Translations under genes and position numbers: made by a program
In this document: one piece after another, positions 1-7,664 of the stretch
Numbering within the stretch: the stretch's first letter is position 1
How the letters are laid out: each line of letters opens with the position of its first letter
The notes under the pieces: generated by a model
What the model saw: only the letters and a program-made list of their open reading frames with translations
What the model was told of the DNA's origin: nothing
Database searches by the model: none
From: Rhizohabitans arisaemae
GTDB taxonomy: Bacteria; Actinomycetota; Actinomycetes; Streptosporangiales; Streptosporangiaceae
Direction of reading: 5' to 3'
DNA length: 64,000 bases
Assembly: GCF_025996515.1 (NCBI RefSeq)
Contig: NZ_BLRH01000060.1
Span: 868,001-932,000 of the forward strand

Positions 1-1
1 C

Positions 2-1210
2 CACCTGATCAACCGGCACAACGAGTGGTTCGCGAGGTTCGCTCAGGACTGGGGTCGGCGGGTCGGCGTCACCGTCCGGGTGGAGCAGGTCTCCGCGGAC
101 GAGCTGCCGGGAAGGATCGCCGCTCAGCTGCAGGCCGGCCGGGGCCACGACCTCATCCAGGGCATCGGCCCGCTCTCCCAGTACGAACCCGTCGTGCACG
201 ACCTCAAGGACGTCGTCCAGGAGGCGAACCGGCGATGGGGAGCCCAGCGGGAGCTGTGCCGCAAGTCCGGCTTCAACCCGCGCAGCGGAAGACACTACGC
301 GTTCTGTCCCGGCTGGTCACCCGATCCGGGAAACCACCGCTCCTCCCATTGGTCCGCAGTCGGCCTGACCGGAGGTCCGACCACCTGGGACGAGCTCCTC
401 GAAGGCGGGGCCAGGATCAAGCAGAGCGCGGGCGTCCGCCTCGGACTGGGCCTCGCGCCCGAGATCGACTCCGGCATGGCGGCCCGGGCGCTGCTCTGGT
501 CGTACGGCGCCGCCGAGCAGGACGAGGAGGAACGGGTGACCCTCTACGGCGACGCGGCCGTGGACGCGGTCGAGTTCATGGCCACCCTGTATCGCCGGAC
601 CATGACCGACGAGGTCTTCACCTGGAACGCGACCTCCAACAACCGCGGTCTGACCGGCGGGGACCTCTCCTACATCATGAACTCGATCACCGCCTGGCGT
701 ACCGCGCAGAGCGTCAATCCCGAGGTGGCGAAGGACGTCTTCTTCCTCCCCGCTCTGCGTGGACCGCAAAAGGCGTTCGCCGCACCGCACCTGGTCTACA
801 GCTGGATCGTTCCCAAGTACTCTCAGGCCGTGGACACGGCCAAGGAGTTCCTGCTGCACCACACCGCCAACTCCCCGGCGGCCGTCTACAACTCCGAGCT
901 CTGCGACCTGCCCGCCTGGCCGTCGCTGGTTCCCCGGCTCGCGGAATGGCTGGACCGGGATCCGTTCGGCGCCAAACCGGCGGGCAAACTCGCCCTGCTG
1001 AAGAGCGCCTCCGACTGGACCGTCAACCTCGGCCATCCCGGGCCCGCGAACCCGGCGATCGGCGAGGTCTTCAGCCTTCACCTGCTCCCGAAGATGATGG
1101 CCCGGGTGGCCCGGGGCCAGGAGACAGCCAAGGTGGCCGTCCTGGACACCGACCGGCAGATGAGAAAGATCTTTGAGAGCTGGCGCAGCCGGGGCCTGGT
1201 CGGCGGTTGA
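2..1210 (+). CDS. ABC transporter substrate-binding protein (family 1, sugar type), 5' truncated by window edge
   Basis: The frame is open from the first complete codon, so the N-terminus and any lipobox lie outside the window; 402 residues are visible. The layout is that of family 1 extracellular solute-binding proteins: an early segment LQAGRGHDLIQG like the usual 'sGxxPDv' strand, a central TTWDELLEGG segment, and a C-terminal helical stretch with DTDRQMRKIFE. Such lipoproteins capture sugars or oligosaccharides outside the membrane for an ABC importer. No permease genes follow on this strand, so partner genes must be upstream, outside the window. The substrate cannot be told. Confidence 0.8.
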   Translation, partial: HLINRHNEWFARFAQDWGRRVGVTVRVEQVSADELPGRIAAQLQAGRGHDLIQGIGPLSQYEPVVHDLKDVVQEANRRWGAQRELCRKSGFNPRSGRHYAFCPGWSPDPGNHRSSHWSAVGLTGGPTTWDELLEGGARIKQSAGVRLGLGLAPEIDSGMAARALLWSYGAAEQDEEERVTLYGDAAVDAVEFMATLYRRTMTDEVFTWNATSNNRGLTGGDLSYIMNSITAWRTAQSVNPEVAKDVFFLPALRGPQKAFAAPHLVYSWIVPKYSQAVDTAKEFLLHHTANSPAAVYNSELCDLPAWPSLVPRLAEWLDRDPFGAKPAGKLALLKSASDWTVNLGHPGPANPAIGEVFSLHLLPKMMARVARGQETAKVAVLDTDRQMRKIFESWRSRGLVGG

Positions 1211-1272
1211 CACGCCCGGCGACCGGCTGTTATCGCAAACCGCACCCGAGAAGGCCCGGCATACCCTATGCT

Positions 1273-1288
1273 TCGAACATAAGTTCGA
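1273..1288. promoter_or_regulatory. LexA (SOS) box, perfect TCGAAC-N4-GTTCGA palindrome
   Basis: The bases TCGAAC ATAA GTTCGA form an exact inverted repeat and match the actinobacterial SOS-box consensus TCGAAC(N4)GTTCGA bound by LexA. The box lies 26 bases upstream of the ATG of the 13E12-type fragment. In Mycobacterium tuberculosis, 13E12/DUF222 repeat proteins are known SOS genes with this type of operator. DNA-damage control is therefore inferred for whatever is transcribed here. Confidence 0.8.
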
Positions 1289-1314
1289 TGGAGATGCTCT
1301 TCCAGAGGTGTGCG

Positions 1315-1470
1315 ATGCTCGAGCTATCCGACGCGATCGATCGCCTGGCTGCCGAGGACCCGTCCATACTTCCCCACCATGTCCTCATCGAACAGCTTAT
1401 CGAGCTGCACTGGCAGATGGCGCGACTTCAAGCTCAGATCGCCAGAAGGACCTGTGTACGGCAGCCCTGA
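1315..1470 (+). pseudogene. N-terminal fragment of a 13E12/DUF222 (HNH endonuclease) family protein
   Basis: The ATG at 1315 has an AGAGGTG ribosome binding site at good spacing. It opens a 51-residue frame containing LSDAIDRLAAEDP and later HHVLIEQLIEL, which resembles the N-terminal helices of DUF222/13E12 proteins. Full-length members are about 350-500 residues and end in an HNH nuclease domain; this frame stops after 51 codons. An SOS box sits just upstream and a strong hairpin just downstream, so it may still be transcribed as a short peptide gene. I read it as a truncated relic. A functional micro-protein is possible. Confidence 0.55.
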
Positions 1471-1475
1471 CGACA

Positions 1476-1508
1476 GGTGGTCGGTGCCCTGGCAAGGCAC
1501 CGACCACC
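1476..1508. terminator. Intrinsic-type hairpin, 13-bp perfect stem
   Basis: GGTGGTCGGTGCC and its exact complement are separated by 7 bases. The hairpin sits between the short plus-strand frame ending at 1470 and the convergent secreted-protein gene ending at 1536, so it can serve both. There is no T-tract, as is usual in high-GC actinobacteria. Confidence 0.7.
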
Positions 1509-1535
1509 GGAACATCGGGCGTACCGCCGTACCGG

Positions 1536-2621
1536 CTACTCGCCGGCCGTCACGGCGCCCTCCGCCGGACCCGAAACCTGGTCGGCGGCGGACACGCCCG
1601 CATCCTGAGCCGGGGCGAGCGACTCAGCGGAAGGAGGTACGACCTTCGGTTCGGTCACCGTCAGCGGTGCCTTGGGCAGCTCCGGCTGCGGCACGACCGG
1701 CGGGACCTGGACGATCTTGCTGTCGGCCGGGGCGGTGGGCCGGGGCCCGCCCTCGACCATCGGGACGGCGGTACGGGCGAGGCCGCCGAGAACGCCGGTG
1801 AGGTCACCGGCGGGCAGGCCGCCCGTCACCGTGGCGAGACTGGCCACATTGCCCGTCGGCAACGACCCCGTGACCGCACCGGCGGCTCCGGTCACGCCGC
1901 CAAGCTGACCGGTGAGACCGCCGAGCTTGCCGGTCAGGTCACCCGTGGGCAGGTTGTCCGCTGTGATCCCGTCCAGCAGGCCGTTGAGAAGTTTCCTGAT
2001 CTCCCTGATCAGCGCGTCGAGCGAACCGTCGTCCCCGCCGGCCACCCGCAACCCCGAAACAGGCAGGCCACCCGTGAGACCACCCAGGCCCCCCGTGACC
2101 CCGCCGAGCTGGCCGGTCAGGTCACCCGTGGGCAGGTTGTCCGCTGTGATCCCGTCCAGGAGACCGTTGAGAAGTTTCCTGATCTCCCTGATCAGCGCGT
2201 CGAGCGAACCGTCGTCCCCGCCGGCCACCCGCAACCCCGAAACAGGCAGGCCACCCGTGACACCACCCAGACCACCTGTGACACCGCCCAGGCCGCCGGT
2301 GACCCCGCCGAGACCACCGGTCAGGTCGCCGCCCGGAACCGATCCCGGTACCCCACCGAGAGTGCCGGTGACGCCGGAGAGCGGTGATCCGGCGCCCCCG
2401 AGGAGCTGACTGACCGGATCGCCGGCACCCCCACCCAGCAGACCGCCGAGCAGGCTGCGGATCGGGTCGTCGCCGTTGTTCGTCGCGAGTGCCTGGCTCA
2501 CCGTGGCGATACGGGCGTCGGCATGGGACGCCGGGGCGGTCGCGGCCCCGGCCGGTACGGCGATGGCAACCGAGGCGCTGAAGGTCGCCACGGCAATCGC
2601 CGATTGAACAACTCGATTCAT
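1536..2621 (-). CDS. Secreted glycine-rich repeat protein, function unknown
   Basis: The product is 361 residues. It starts at an ATG with an AGGAAGG ribosome binding site. Residues 1-30 form a signal peptide ending near AVPAGAATAPA. After that come low-complexity Gly/Leu/Thr/Val repeats of the kind 'GGLTGxLGGVTG', with a longer 61-residue unit present twice (SLDALIREIRKLLNGL in both). The C-terminal third is rich in Pro, Ala and Val. No enzymatic motif, cell-wall sorting signal or membrane anchor is visible. The pattern suggests an extracellular structural or surface protein, possibly self-associating through amphipathic repeats. I do not recognise a named family. The gene stands alone, convergent with the SOS-boxed fragment. 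Confidence 0.7.
   Translation of the reverse strand: MNRVVQSAIAVATFSASVAIAVPAGAATAPASHADARIATVSQALATNNGDDPIRSLLGGLLGGGAGDPVSQLLGGAGSPLSGVTGTLGGVPGSVPGGDLTGGLGGVTGGLGGVTGGLGGVTGGLPVSGLRVAGGDDGSLDALIREIRKLLNGLLDGITADNLPTGDLTGQLGGVTGGLGGLTGGLPVSGLRVAGGDDGSLDALIREIRKLLNGLLDGITADNLPTGDLTGKLGGLTGQLGGVTGAAGAVTGSLPTGNVASLATVTGGLPAGDLTGVLGGLARTAVPMVEGGPRPTAPADSKIVQVPPVVPQPELPKAPLTVTEPKVVPPSAESLAPAQDAGVSAADQVSGPAEGAVTAGE
1921..2268 (-). repeat. Two tandem 183-bp units inside the glycine-rich secreted protein
   Basis: The segment starting near 1929 recurs at an offset of exactly 183 bases (61 codons), beginning near 2112, with only a few substitutions across about 155 bases. The offset keeps the frame, so the copies add one whole protein repeat. 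Near-identity at the DNA level suggests a recent duplication or gene conversion. Confidence 0.8.
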
Positions 2622-2676
2622 GATTGCCTTCCTGGTCCGCTCGGCCGCTGTTCGCCTTTTGGCAAAGTCGGCGTGA

Positions 2677-2955
2677 ATCGCGGATCTAAGAGCCCCGTGT
2701 GCCGGCGAGCACCGCTCAGGAAATCCAATACGGCGCGCCGCCGAACTCAGCTACGTCAACGTTTGTATCACCATCGACGGCCCGATCAAGGGAGGGAAGG
2801 CATTCCCTGAAGGACATGTGAATCCCTTTACCATCCGGGAATTCAGCCAGTCCTGCATAACCCACATAGGGTGCATTACCTACGAAACCCCGGGAGATCA
2901 CGACCCAGCTGATTGCTGGGGTTCGTCCTGGTCTTACACAGATAGGCCTGCGTAG
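2677..2955 (+). pseudogene. Possible start-less remnant of a small plus-strand gene
   Basis: An open frame of about 90 codons runs to a TAG at 2953-2955 with no usable ATG, GTG or TTG. Its residues look protein-like (YVNVCITIDG, then FTIREFSQSC, then TYETPGDHD) and include several Cys. An intrinsic terminator with a T-tract, oriented for the plus strand, follows 40 bases later. This suggests a gene once ended here and lost its 5' part. The minus strand also has a 61-codon frame over the same DNA, so the reading is uncertain. No family was recognised. Confidence 0.3.
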
Positions 2956-2994
2956 TCACCACAACGATCTCTCCCGGCGGCTCCGAGGATCCAG

Positions 2995-3026
2995 CGATTC
3001 CCGCAGGGTCGGGAATCGAGATTTTT
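2995..3026 (+). terminator. Rho-independent terminator with T-tract
   Basis: CGATTCCCG, a 6-base loop and CGGGAATCG are followed at once by AGATTTTT. This is the only hairpin I found in the window with a clear T-run. The T-run is on the plus-strand side, so it points to a plus-strand transcript ending here, although no intact plus-strand gene lies just upstream. Confidence 0.65.
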
Positions 3027-3100
3027 GGCTCCGAAGGCGCTCGCTTTACCGGGTGCACACAGCCGTGGCCAAGCGAACGCCTCAGGCAAGAACGCGAATG

Positions 3101-4420
3101 TCAGGAACTCTCGTGCGGAAATCGATCCGCGAACGCCGGACGCAGGTCGGAGAGCCATGTGGCCGCAGGGTCGTACTCCGCGAAGAATGGCCTGCCGACC
3201 AATGCGGGATCACGGGCCTGGATGAAGTGGAGAACGAAGACCTTCCGGCCCGCGATCTCCGCGACGCCGTCCACGCAGACCTTGCCCGGAGTGGCCGACA
3301 TGGACGGTCCGCGCACGGTGCGGCAGAGCCCGGAAACGGAGGCGAGCGCCTCCCGGTAGATCTCGTACGCCCGGGCGAGCGGAACCGCGAAGTAGTCCTG
3401 TGGTCCGGTGTCCCGTTCGACGAACATGTAGTACGGCACCATGCCCATCGCATGCTGCCGCCGCCACATCGTCGCCCAGGTCTGGGCGTCGTCGTTGATG
3501 GAGCGGATCAGCGGGGCCTGGGTGCGGATGACCGCGCCCGAGTCGAGGATGCGCCGGACCGCCGTCTCCACCAGGTCCGGCTCCATCTCCCGAGGGTGGG
3601 TGAAGTGCGCCTGGAAGGCGAGGTTCTTGCCGGCCGCCACGACCCGCTCGAAGAGCCGCAACGTGTCGTCCGCGTCGGAGTCCGTGACGAAACGCTGCGG
3701 CCAGTAGGACAGCGACTTGGTCCCGATCCGGATCGACTCCAGCTGCTCGACTTCGATCAACGGCTCGACGTACCGGGCGAGCACCGACTCCGTCATGATC
3801 ATCGCGTCTCCCCCGGTGATGAGGACGCTGGTGATCTCCGGGTGCGCGCGCAGGTACGCGACGAAGCGCTCGACGTCGTCCGAGGCCATCTTCAGATCGG
3901 GCTCGCCGACGAACTGGGCCCACCGGAAACAGTAGGTGCAGTACGCGTGGCAGGTCTGTCCCTGCTTGGGGAAGAAGAGGGCGGTCTCCGGGTACTTGTG
4001 CTGTACCCCGGGCAGCGGCTCGTCGGCGAGCTTTGGGACGTTGAGCTGAAGCTGCCCCGCCGGGTGCGGGTTGAGCTTGGCGCGCACCCGGTGGGCGGCC
4101 GATTCGACCTCGGCCCGCGACGCCTGGTTCCGGAGCAGGCCGGCGATGTGGGCGACGTCGTCGGCGGGGAGCATGTCCTGCTGGGGGAAGACCAGCCGGT
4201 AGATCGGATCGTCGGGAACGGCCGTCCAGTCGATGAGCCGCTCGATCACATAGGCGTTGGTACGGAAGGGTAACACCGTCGCCACCGCGCGTAACGCCAG
4301 CCGGGCCTCAAGGTCGAAGCCCGCGCGAACCAGGAGTTCGTCGAGATGCTTCGAGGTGTAGGCACGGAATCGGGGGGTAGTCGGGGTTTCCCGCTGCGCG
4401 GCGTCGAAGAGCAAGGTCAC
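3101..4420 (-). CDS. KamA-family radical SAM protein (lysine 2,3-aminomutase-like)
   Basis: The product is 439 residues. The radical SAM cluster motif is CHAYCTYC, with cysteines near 157, 161 and 164, in the spacing used for a [4Fe-4S] cluster that cleaves S-adenosylmethionine. The overall fold and length match the KamA (lysine 2,3-aminomutase) family, whose members shift an amino group using PLP. The PLP-lysine region normally reads 'APGGGGK'; here it is GPSMSATPGK, and the region usually reading 'TGAEHF' is TGPQDYF. The substrate is therefore probably not lysine, or the PLP site is altered. No lysine-fermentation, EF-P or poyamine genes adjoin it. It is monocistronic; the substrate is unknown. 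Confidence 0.75.
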   Translation of the reverse strand: MTLLFDAAQRETPTTPRFRAYTSKHLDELLVRAGFDLEARLALRAVATVLPFRTNAYVIERLIDWTAVPDDPIYRLVFPQQDMLPADDVAHIAGLLRNQASRAEVESAAHRVRAKLNPHPAGQLQLNVPKLADEPLPGVQHKYPETALFFPKQGQTCHAYCTYCFRWAQFVGEPDLKMASDDVERFVAYLRAHPEITSVLITGGDAMIMTESVLARYVEPLIEVEQLESIRIGTKSLSYWPQRFVTDSDADDTLRLFERVVAAGKNLAFQAHFTHPREMEPDLVETAVRRILDSGAVIRTQAPLIRSINDDAQTWATMWRRQHAMGMVPYYMFVERDTGPQDYFAVPLARAYEIYREALASVSGLCRTVRGPSMSATPGKVCVDGVAEIAGRKVFVLHFIQARDPALVGRPFFAEYDPAATWLSDLRPAFADRFPHESS

Positions 4421-4738
4421 CAGCGTCTCCTCAGTGGCCTGAAGGGGTTACGGCCAGCCACAGCCACAATTAGTGATGATCCTGTTATGTATTGGTCGTA
4501 AACCGAGTGAGGCTTTAGCGCGTCCTATTCCTTTCTACACTACGAAGCACAGTGAGCATGAGTGGTTTCGCATGCTTTGTCCGAATCTTCCTGACTAGGG
4601 TCATCATGGATCGCGACATACCTTGGCCGTAGGGCGTACGACGCGTCCCGCACGACCGGGCTCCGGCGATCGGCACACCGGTGACGGCAGGTCAAGCACC
4701 CGCACTACTGTTGAACCGGACGTTCAGGGGGATACGGG
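4421..4738. other. Divergent intergenic region, no gene seen
   Basis: This stretch separates the divergent KamA-like gene and the membrane hydrolase gene and must carry both promoters. It is less GC-rich than its neighbours around 4470-4560. I see no conserved operator, RNA or coding signal. A CAGGGGGAT ribosome binding site for the hydrolase lies at its right end. Confidence 0.5.
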
Positions 4739-6199
4739 ATGGATGGCAGGTCACCGGGGGTGGTCCCGTACGCGGTGCCGACACTGGCCGTGCTCGCCGC
4801 CATCGCCTACAGCTCCTGGGTGGCCGAGGAGGCGCTGAACGCCCGGCTGAATTCGGCGCGCTCCTATGTGAGCGAACTCTTCGCGAACGACCAACCGTAC
4901 TCCTCCTTCTTCGCCACGGCCGACCTGCTCGCCGGCACCCTCGCCGCCGTCGTGGCCGTCATGGCGCTCCGCCGGCTCCGCCGCAGGCCCGCCGCCACCG
5001 CGGGGTGGGCCGGACTCACGCTGTTCGGGACGATGACCGCGGTCGACGCCACGTTCGCCTCGATGGACTGCGCCGTGAGCCTGAGCACCCACTGCGCGCT
5101 GCTCGAACGGGCCGGCCGGCTGTCGCTCGGCCACCAGGCCCACGCGGTGACGAGCAGCCTGGCGACCGCCGGGGGGCTCGTCTGCATGTTCGCCCTCACC
5201 CTGGCCGCCATCAGGTACGGGTGGTGGCCGGTCGTCCGGCGTTTCGGGCCCGCCCTGTGCCTGATCCAGGCGGCGGTGTCGGCGATCGTCTTCGTATTGA
5301 TCTTCACCGGTGGCTGGATCGGCGCCTTCCAGCGGGTTCAGGTGGGAATCTTCGCTTTCTGGCTGCTTCTCATCGCGATCGCGCTGCGCGCCGACCGGCG
5401 TAAGCCGTACCCTCAGGAACTTGTCGGAGATGTGACGCTCGACGTACGACGGGAGGGCGCGGGCACGCCTCCGGTGATTCTGACCAGCGGGGTCGCCGGT
5501 GTCTGCGCGGATTGGCGGGGGGTCGCCGATCTCCTGACCGCCGAACACAAGGTGATCATGTTCGATCGCCCGGGAATCGGCGGAAGCGATCTGCCGGCCG
5601 AGCCGCCGAGCCTGCGGTCCGAGACCGAGCGGCTCGCGGCGCTGGCCCGTACGGCAGGCGCGCCGGTGATCGTCGTGGCCCACTCCATGGGAGCCTTCCC
5701 AGCCGAAGCGTTTACCCGGATATTTCCGGATCTAGTGAGAGGTCTTGTTCTGGTCGACCCCAGCTGCGAATCCACACCGCCCCCGGTGCACCCGCTGGTC
5801 GCGGGGTTCACCCGCGCACTCACCGGGGCGCTCGCCGTGACCGGGCTGCCGCAGCTCCTGGCGCCGCCGGTGCGGCGCCTGATCACGACGACCCCGATCG
5901 CGGAGGTCGAACGCGCGTACGGCTCACGTGCGGCCGTCAACTCCATTGGCCGAGAATTCGCTGCATACGCGCAGATGGCACAAGACCTGCATGAACTCCG
6001 GAAAAATCATGAGATGCCGTCGGTCGAGCTGACCGTGATCACAGCGGGCTCAAAGATCTCGTGGCGACGCTGCCACGCCGAACTGGCCAAGCTGGTCCCG
6101 GCGGGCCGGCAGCGGATCGTGGCCGAGGCCGGTCACATGGTCCACGTCGAGCGCCCCGACCTCGTCGCCGCCGCGGTGAGGGAGATGGCCGGATCATGA
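4739..6199 (+). CDS. DUF998-type membrane domain fused to an alpha/beta hydrolase
   Basis: The product is 486 residues. The first ~215 carry about six hydrophobic segments and resemble DUF998 integral membrane proteins, including a FANDQPYSSFF-type first loop. Residues ~225-486 form an alpha/beta hydrolase: the nucleophile elbow reads AHSMG near residue 316 in place of the usual GHSMG, and the closing histidine is in EAGHMVHVE near 465. The hydrolase would be tethered to the membrane and probably acts on a lipid or other ester. The stop overlaps the ATG of the next gene by 4 bases (ATGA), and plsX follows, so a link with membrane-lipid metabolism is plausible. Substrate unknown. Confidence 0.75.
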   Translation: MDGRSPGVVPYAVPTLAVLAAIAYSSWVAEEALNARLNSARSYVSELFANDQPYSSFFATADLLAGTLAAVVAVMALRRLRRRPAATAGWAGLTLFGTMTAVDATFASMDCAVSLSTHCALLERAGRLSLGHQAHAVTSSLATAGGLVCMFALTLAAIRYGWWPVVRRFGPALCLIQAAVSAIVFVLIFTGGWIGAFQRVQVGIFAFWLLLIAIALRADRRKPYPQELVGDVTLDVRREGAGTPPVILTSGVAGVCADWRGVADLLTAEHKVIMFDRPGIGGSDLPAEPPSLRSETERLAALARTAGAPVIVVAHSMGAFPAEAFTRIFPDLVRGLVLVDPSCESTPPPVHPLVAGFTRALTGALAVTGLPQLLAPPVRRLITTTPIAEVERAYGSRAAVNSIGREFAAYAQMAQDLHELRKNHEMPSVELTVITAGSKISWRRCHAELAKLVPAGRQRIVAEAGHMVHVERPDLVAAAVREMAGS

Positions 6200-6564
6200 G
6201 AAAGGCGGCGGCGATCCTGGCTCTGCTCGCGTCGGCCACCGGGTGCGCGGACCCGTCGCGGCTCGCCTCGGAGGTTTCCTTCCGCACCGCCGTCACCGAC
6301 GGCGTCGTCGAGGAGCTGCGGGCGCTCGGGCACACGCCGGACGGTCTCACCTGCCGGCTCGACGCCGCGAGCACCGAGGCGACCGTCCACGTCACGTGCG
6401 CGGACCGGCGCGGCCGGGTCGAAGTCCGGGGAACGGCCACCCGGGCGGACACCCGCGACCCCCGCCAGGAGTTCGTCGTCCGCCTCGACGGGAAGACCGT
6501 CATCAGCAAGAACTGTCTGGGCCACGGCTGCCCGACCGTCATTCCCGCGTCCCCGTCGAGGTGA
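6196..6564 (+). CDS. Small putative lipoprotein, translationally coupled
   Basis: The product is 122 residues. A short hydrophobic leader ends in the lipobox-like ATGC (Cys ~17), so it is probably lipidated and exported. The mature part has four further cysteines (TCRLDAAS, VTCADRRG, KNCLGHGC), which may form disulfides. Its ATG overlaps the stop of the upstream membrane hydrolase, and plsX starts 4 bases after its own stop, so all three are one operon. It vaguely resembles DUF4333-type lipoproteins, but I cannot confirm the family. Confidence 0.65.
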   Translation: MRKAAAILALLASATGCADPSRLASEVSFRTAVTDGVVEELRALGHTPDGLTCRLDAASTEATVHVTCADRRGRVEVRGTATRADTRDPRQEFVVRLDGKTVISKNCLGHGCPTVIPASPSR

Positions 6565-6568
6565 ACCG

Positions 6569-7588
6569 TTGCCTGAGCCCACGTCACGACGGCTGCCCAT
6601 CGCCGTGGACGCCATGGGTGGGGACCACGCCCCCGACGAGGTCGTGGCCGGCGCCGTCTCGGCCGTACGCGACCACGGTCTCTCCGTGGTGCTCGTCGGG
6701 ACGCCGAATCGGATCCACCCGCTGCTGGCCCGGCACGACGCCACCGGGGAGATCCCGATCGTCCGCTCCGAGGAGGTGCTCGCGATGGACGAGGGCGCCC
6801 TGGCCAGCCTGCGCCGGCCCCGGTCGAGCATCGCGGTCGCCTGCCATCTGGTACGCCGGGGCGACGCCGGGGCGGTGGTCTCCGCCGGTTCCACCGGCGG
6901 GGTGGTGGCGACCGGGCGGCTGCGCCTGCGCGGCCTGCACGGGGTGCTCAGACCGGCGATCGCCGTCGTGCTCCCGACCCGGCCTGGGCGTACCGTCCTG
7001 CTGGACGCCGGGGCGAACGCGGACGCCAAACCGGAGATGCTCGTGCAGTTCGCCCATCTCGGGGTGGCCTACGCCCAGGCCGCGTTCGCGGTGGAACGGC
7101 CCCGGGTGGGGCTGCTCACCATCGGGGAGGAGGCGGTGAAGGGGAACAAGCTGGTACGGCGGGCGCACGAGCTGCTGGCCGCCGCCCCGATCGACTTCAC
7201 CGGCAACGTGGAGGGCGACGACGTGCTCTCCGGCAAGGTCGACGTGATCGTGACCGACGGCTTCACCGGCAACGTGGTCCTGAAGACGATCGAGGGCGCC
7301 GTCCGCTACGCCCTCGCCGAGCTCCGGGAGTCGATCGACGAGAGCGCCCTGGCCCGGTTCGGCGCGGCGCTGCAGCGCAGACGGCTGAGGGAGCTCTATC
7401 AGCGGATGGACCCGGAGACGCACGGCGGCGCCGTACTGCTCGGGCTGAACGGCACCGTGGTGATCGCGCACGGCCGCTCCCGGGCCAAGGGGATCGCCTC
7501 CGCCTGCCTGCTCGCCCAGGCCCTCGTCGACGAGCGGATCCTGGAGCGGATCACGGCCACCCCTCGGGCTCATCACCGCCTCTGGTAG
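6569..7588 (+). CDS. plsX: Phosphate acyltransferase PlsX
   Basis: The product is 339 residues with the PlsX opening PIAVDAMGGDHAPDEVV and the conserved SAGSTGG, GANADAKPEML and DVIVTDGFTGNVVLK motifs. PlsX converts acyl-ACP to acyl-phosphate, the donor for PlsY in phospholipid synthesis, and acts at the inner membrane face. The start is a TTG with GAGGTG upstream. The usual actinobacterial setting is with rpmF and rnc. Here it follows a membrane hydrolase and a lipoprotein and precedes argS, so it may be a second copy or a relocated gene. The family call is secure; the paralogue status is inference. Confidence 0.93.
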   Translation: MPEPTSRRLPIAVDAMGGDHAPDEVVAGAVSAVRDHGLSVVLVGTPNRIHPLLARHDATGEIPIVRSEEVLAMDEGALASLRRPRSSIAVACHLVRRGDAGAVVSAGSTGGVVATGRLRLRGLHGVLRPAIAVVLPTRPGRTVLLDAGANADAKPEMLVQFAHLGVAYAQAAFAVERPRVGLLTIGEEAVKGNKLVRRAHELLAAAPIDFTGNVEGDDVLSGKVDVIVTDGFTGNVVLKTIEGAVRYALAELRESIDESALARFGAALQRRRLRELYQRMDPETHGGAVLLGLNGTVVIAHGRSRAKGIASACLLAQALVDERILERITATPRAHHRLW

Positions 7589-7652
7589 CGCGGCGTCGCG
7601 CGCTCATCACGTAAATGATCGGTTACTGCATGATCACCATAGGATGTGCCGG

Positions 7653-7658
7653 TACGCT
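7653..7658 (+). promoter_or_regulatory. Probable -10 element (TACGCT) for leaderless argS
   Basis: TACGCT fits the actinobacterial TANNNT -10 pattern and ends 6 bases before the argS ATG, which has no ribosome binding site. This is the usual geometry for a leaderless transcript in actinobacteria. The -35 region is weak. Confidence 0.45.
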
Positions 7659-7664
7659 TGGCTT

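Noticed and set aside
6196-6564. Assignment of the small lipoprotein to DUF4333
   Set aside because: Size and lipobox fit but the defining cysteine pattern could not be matched with confidence.
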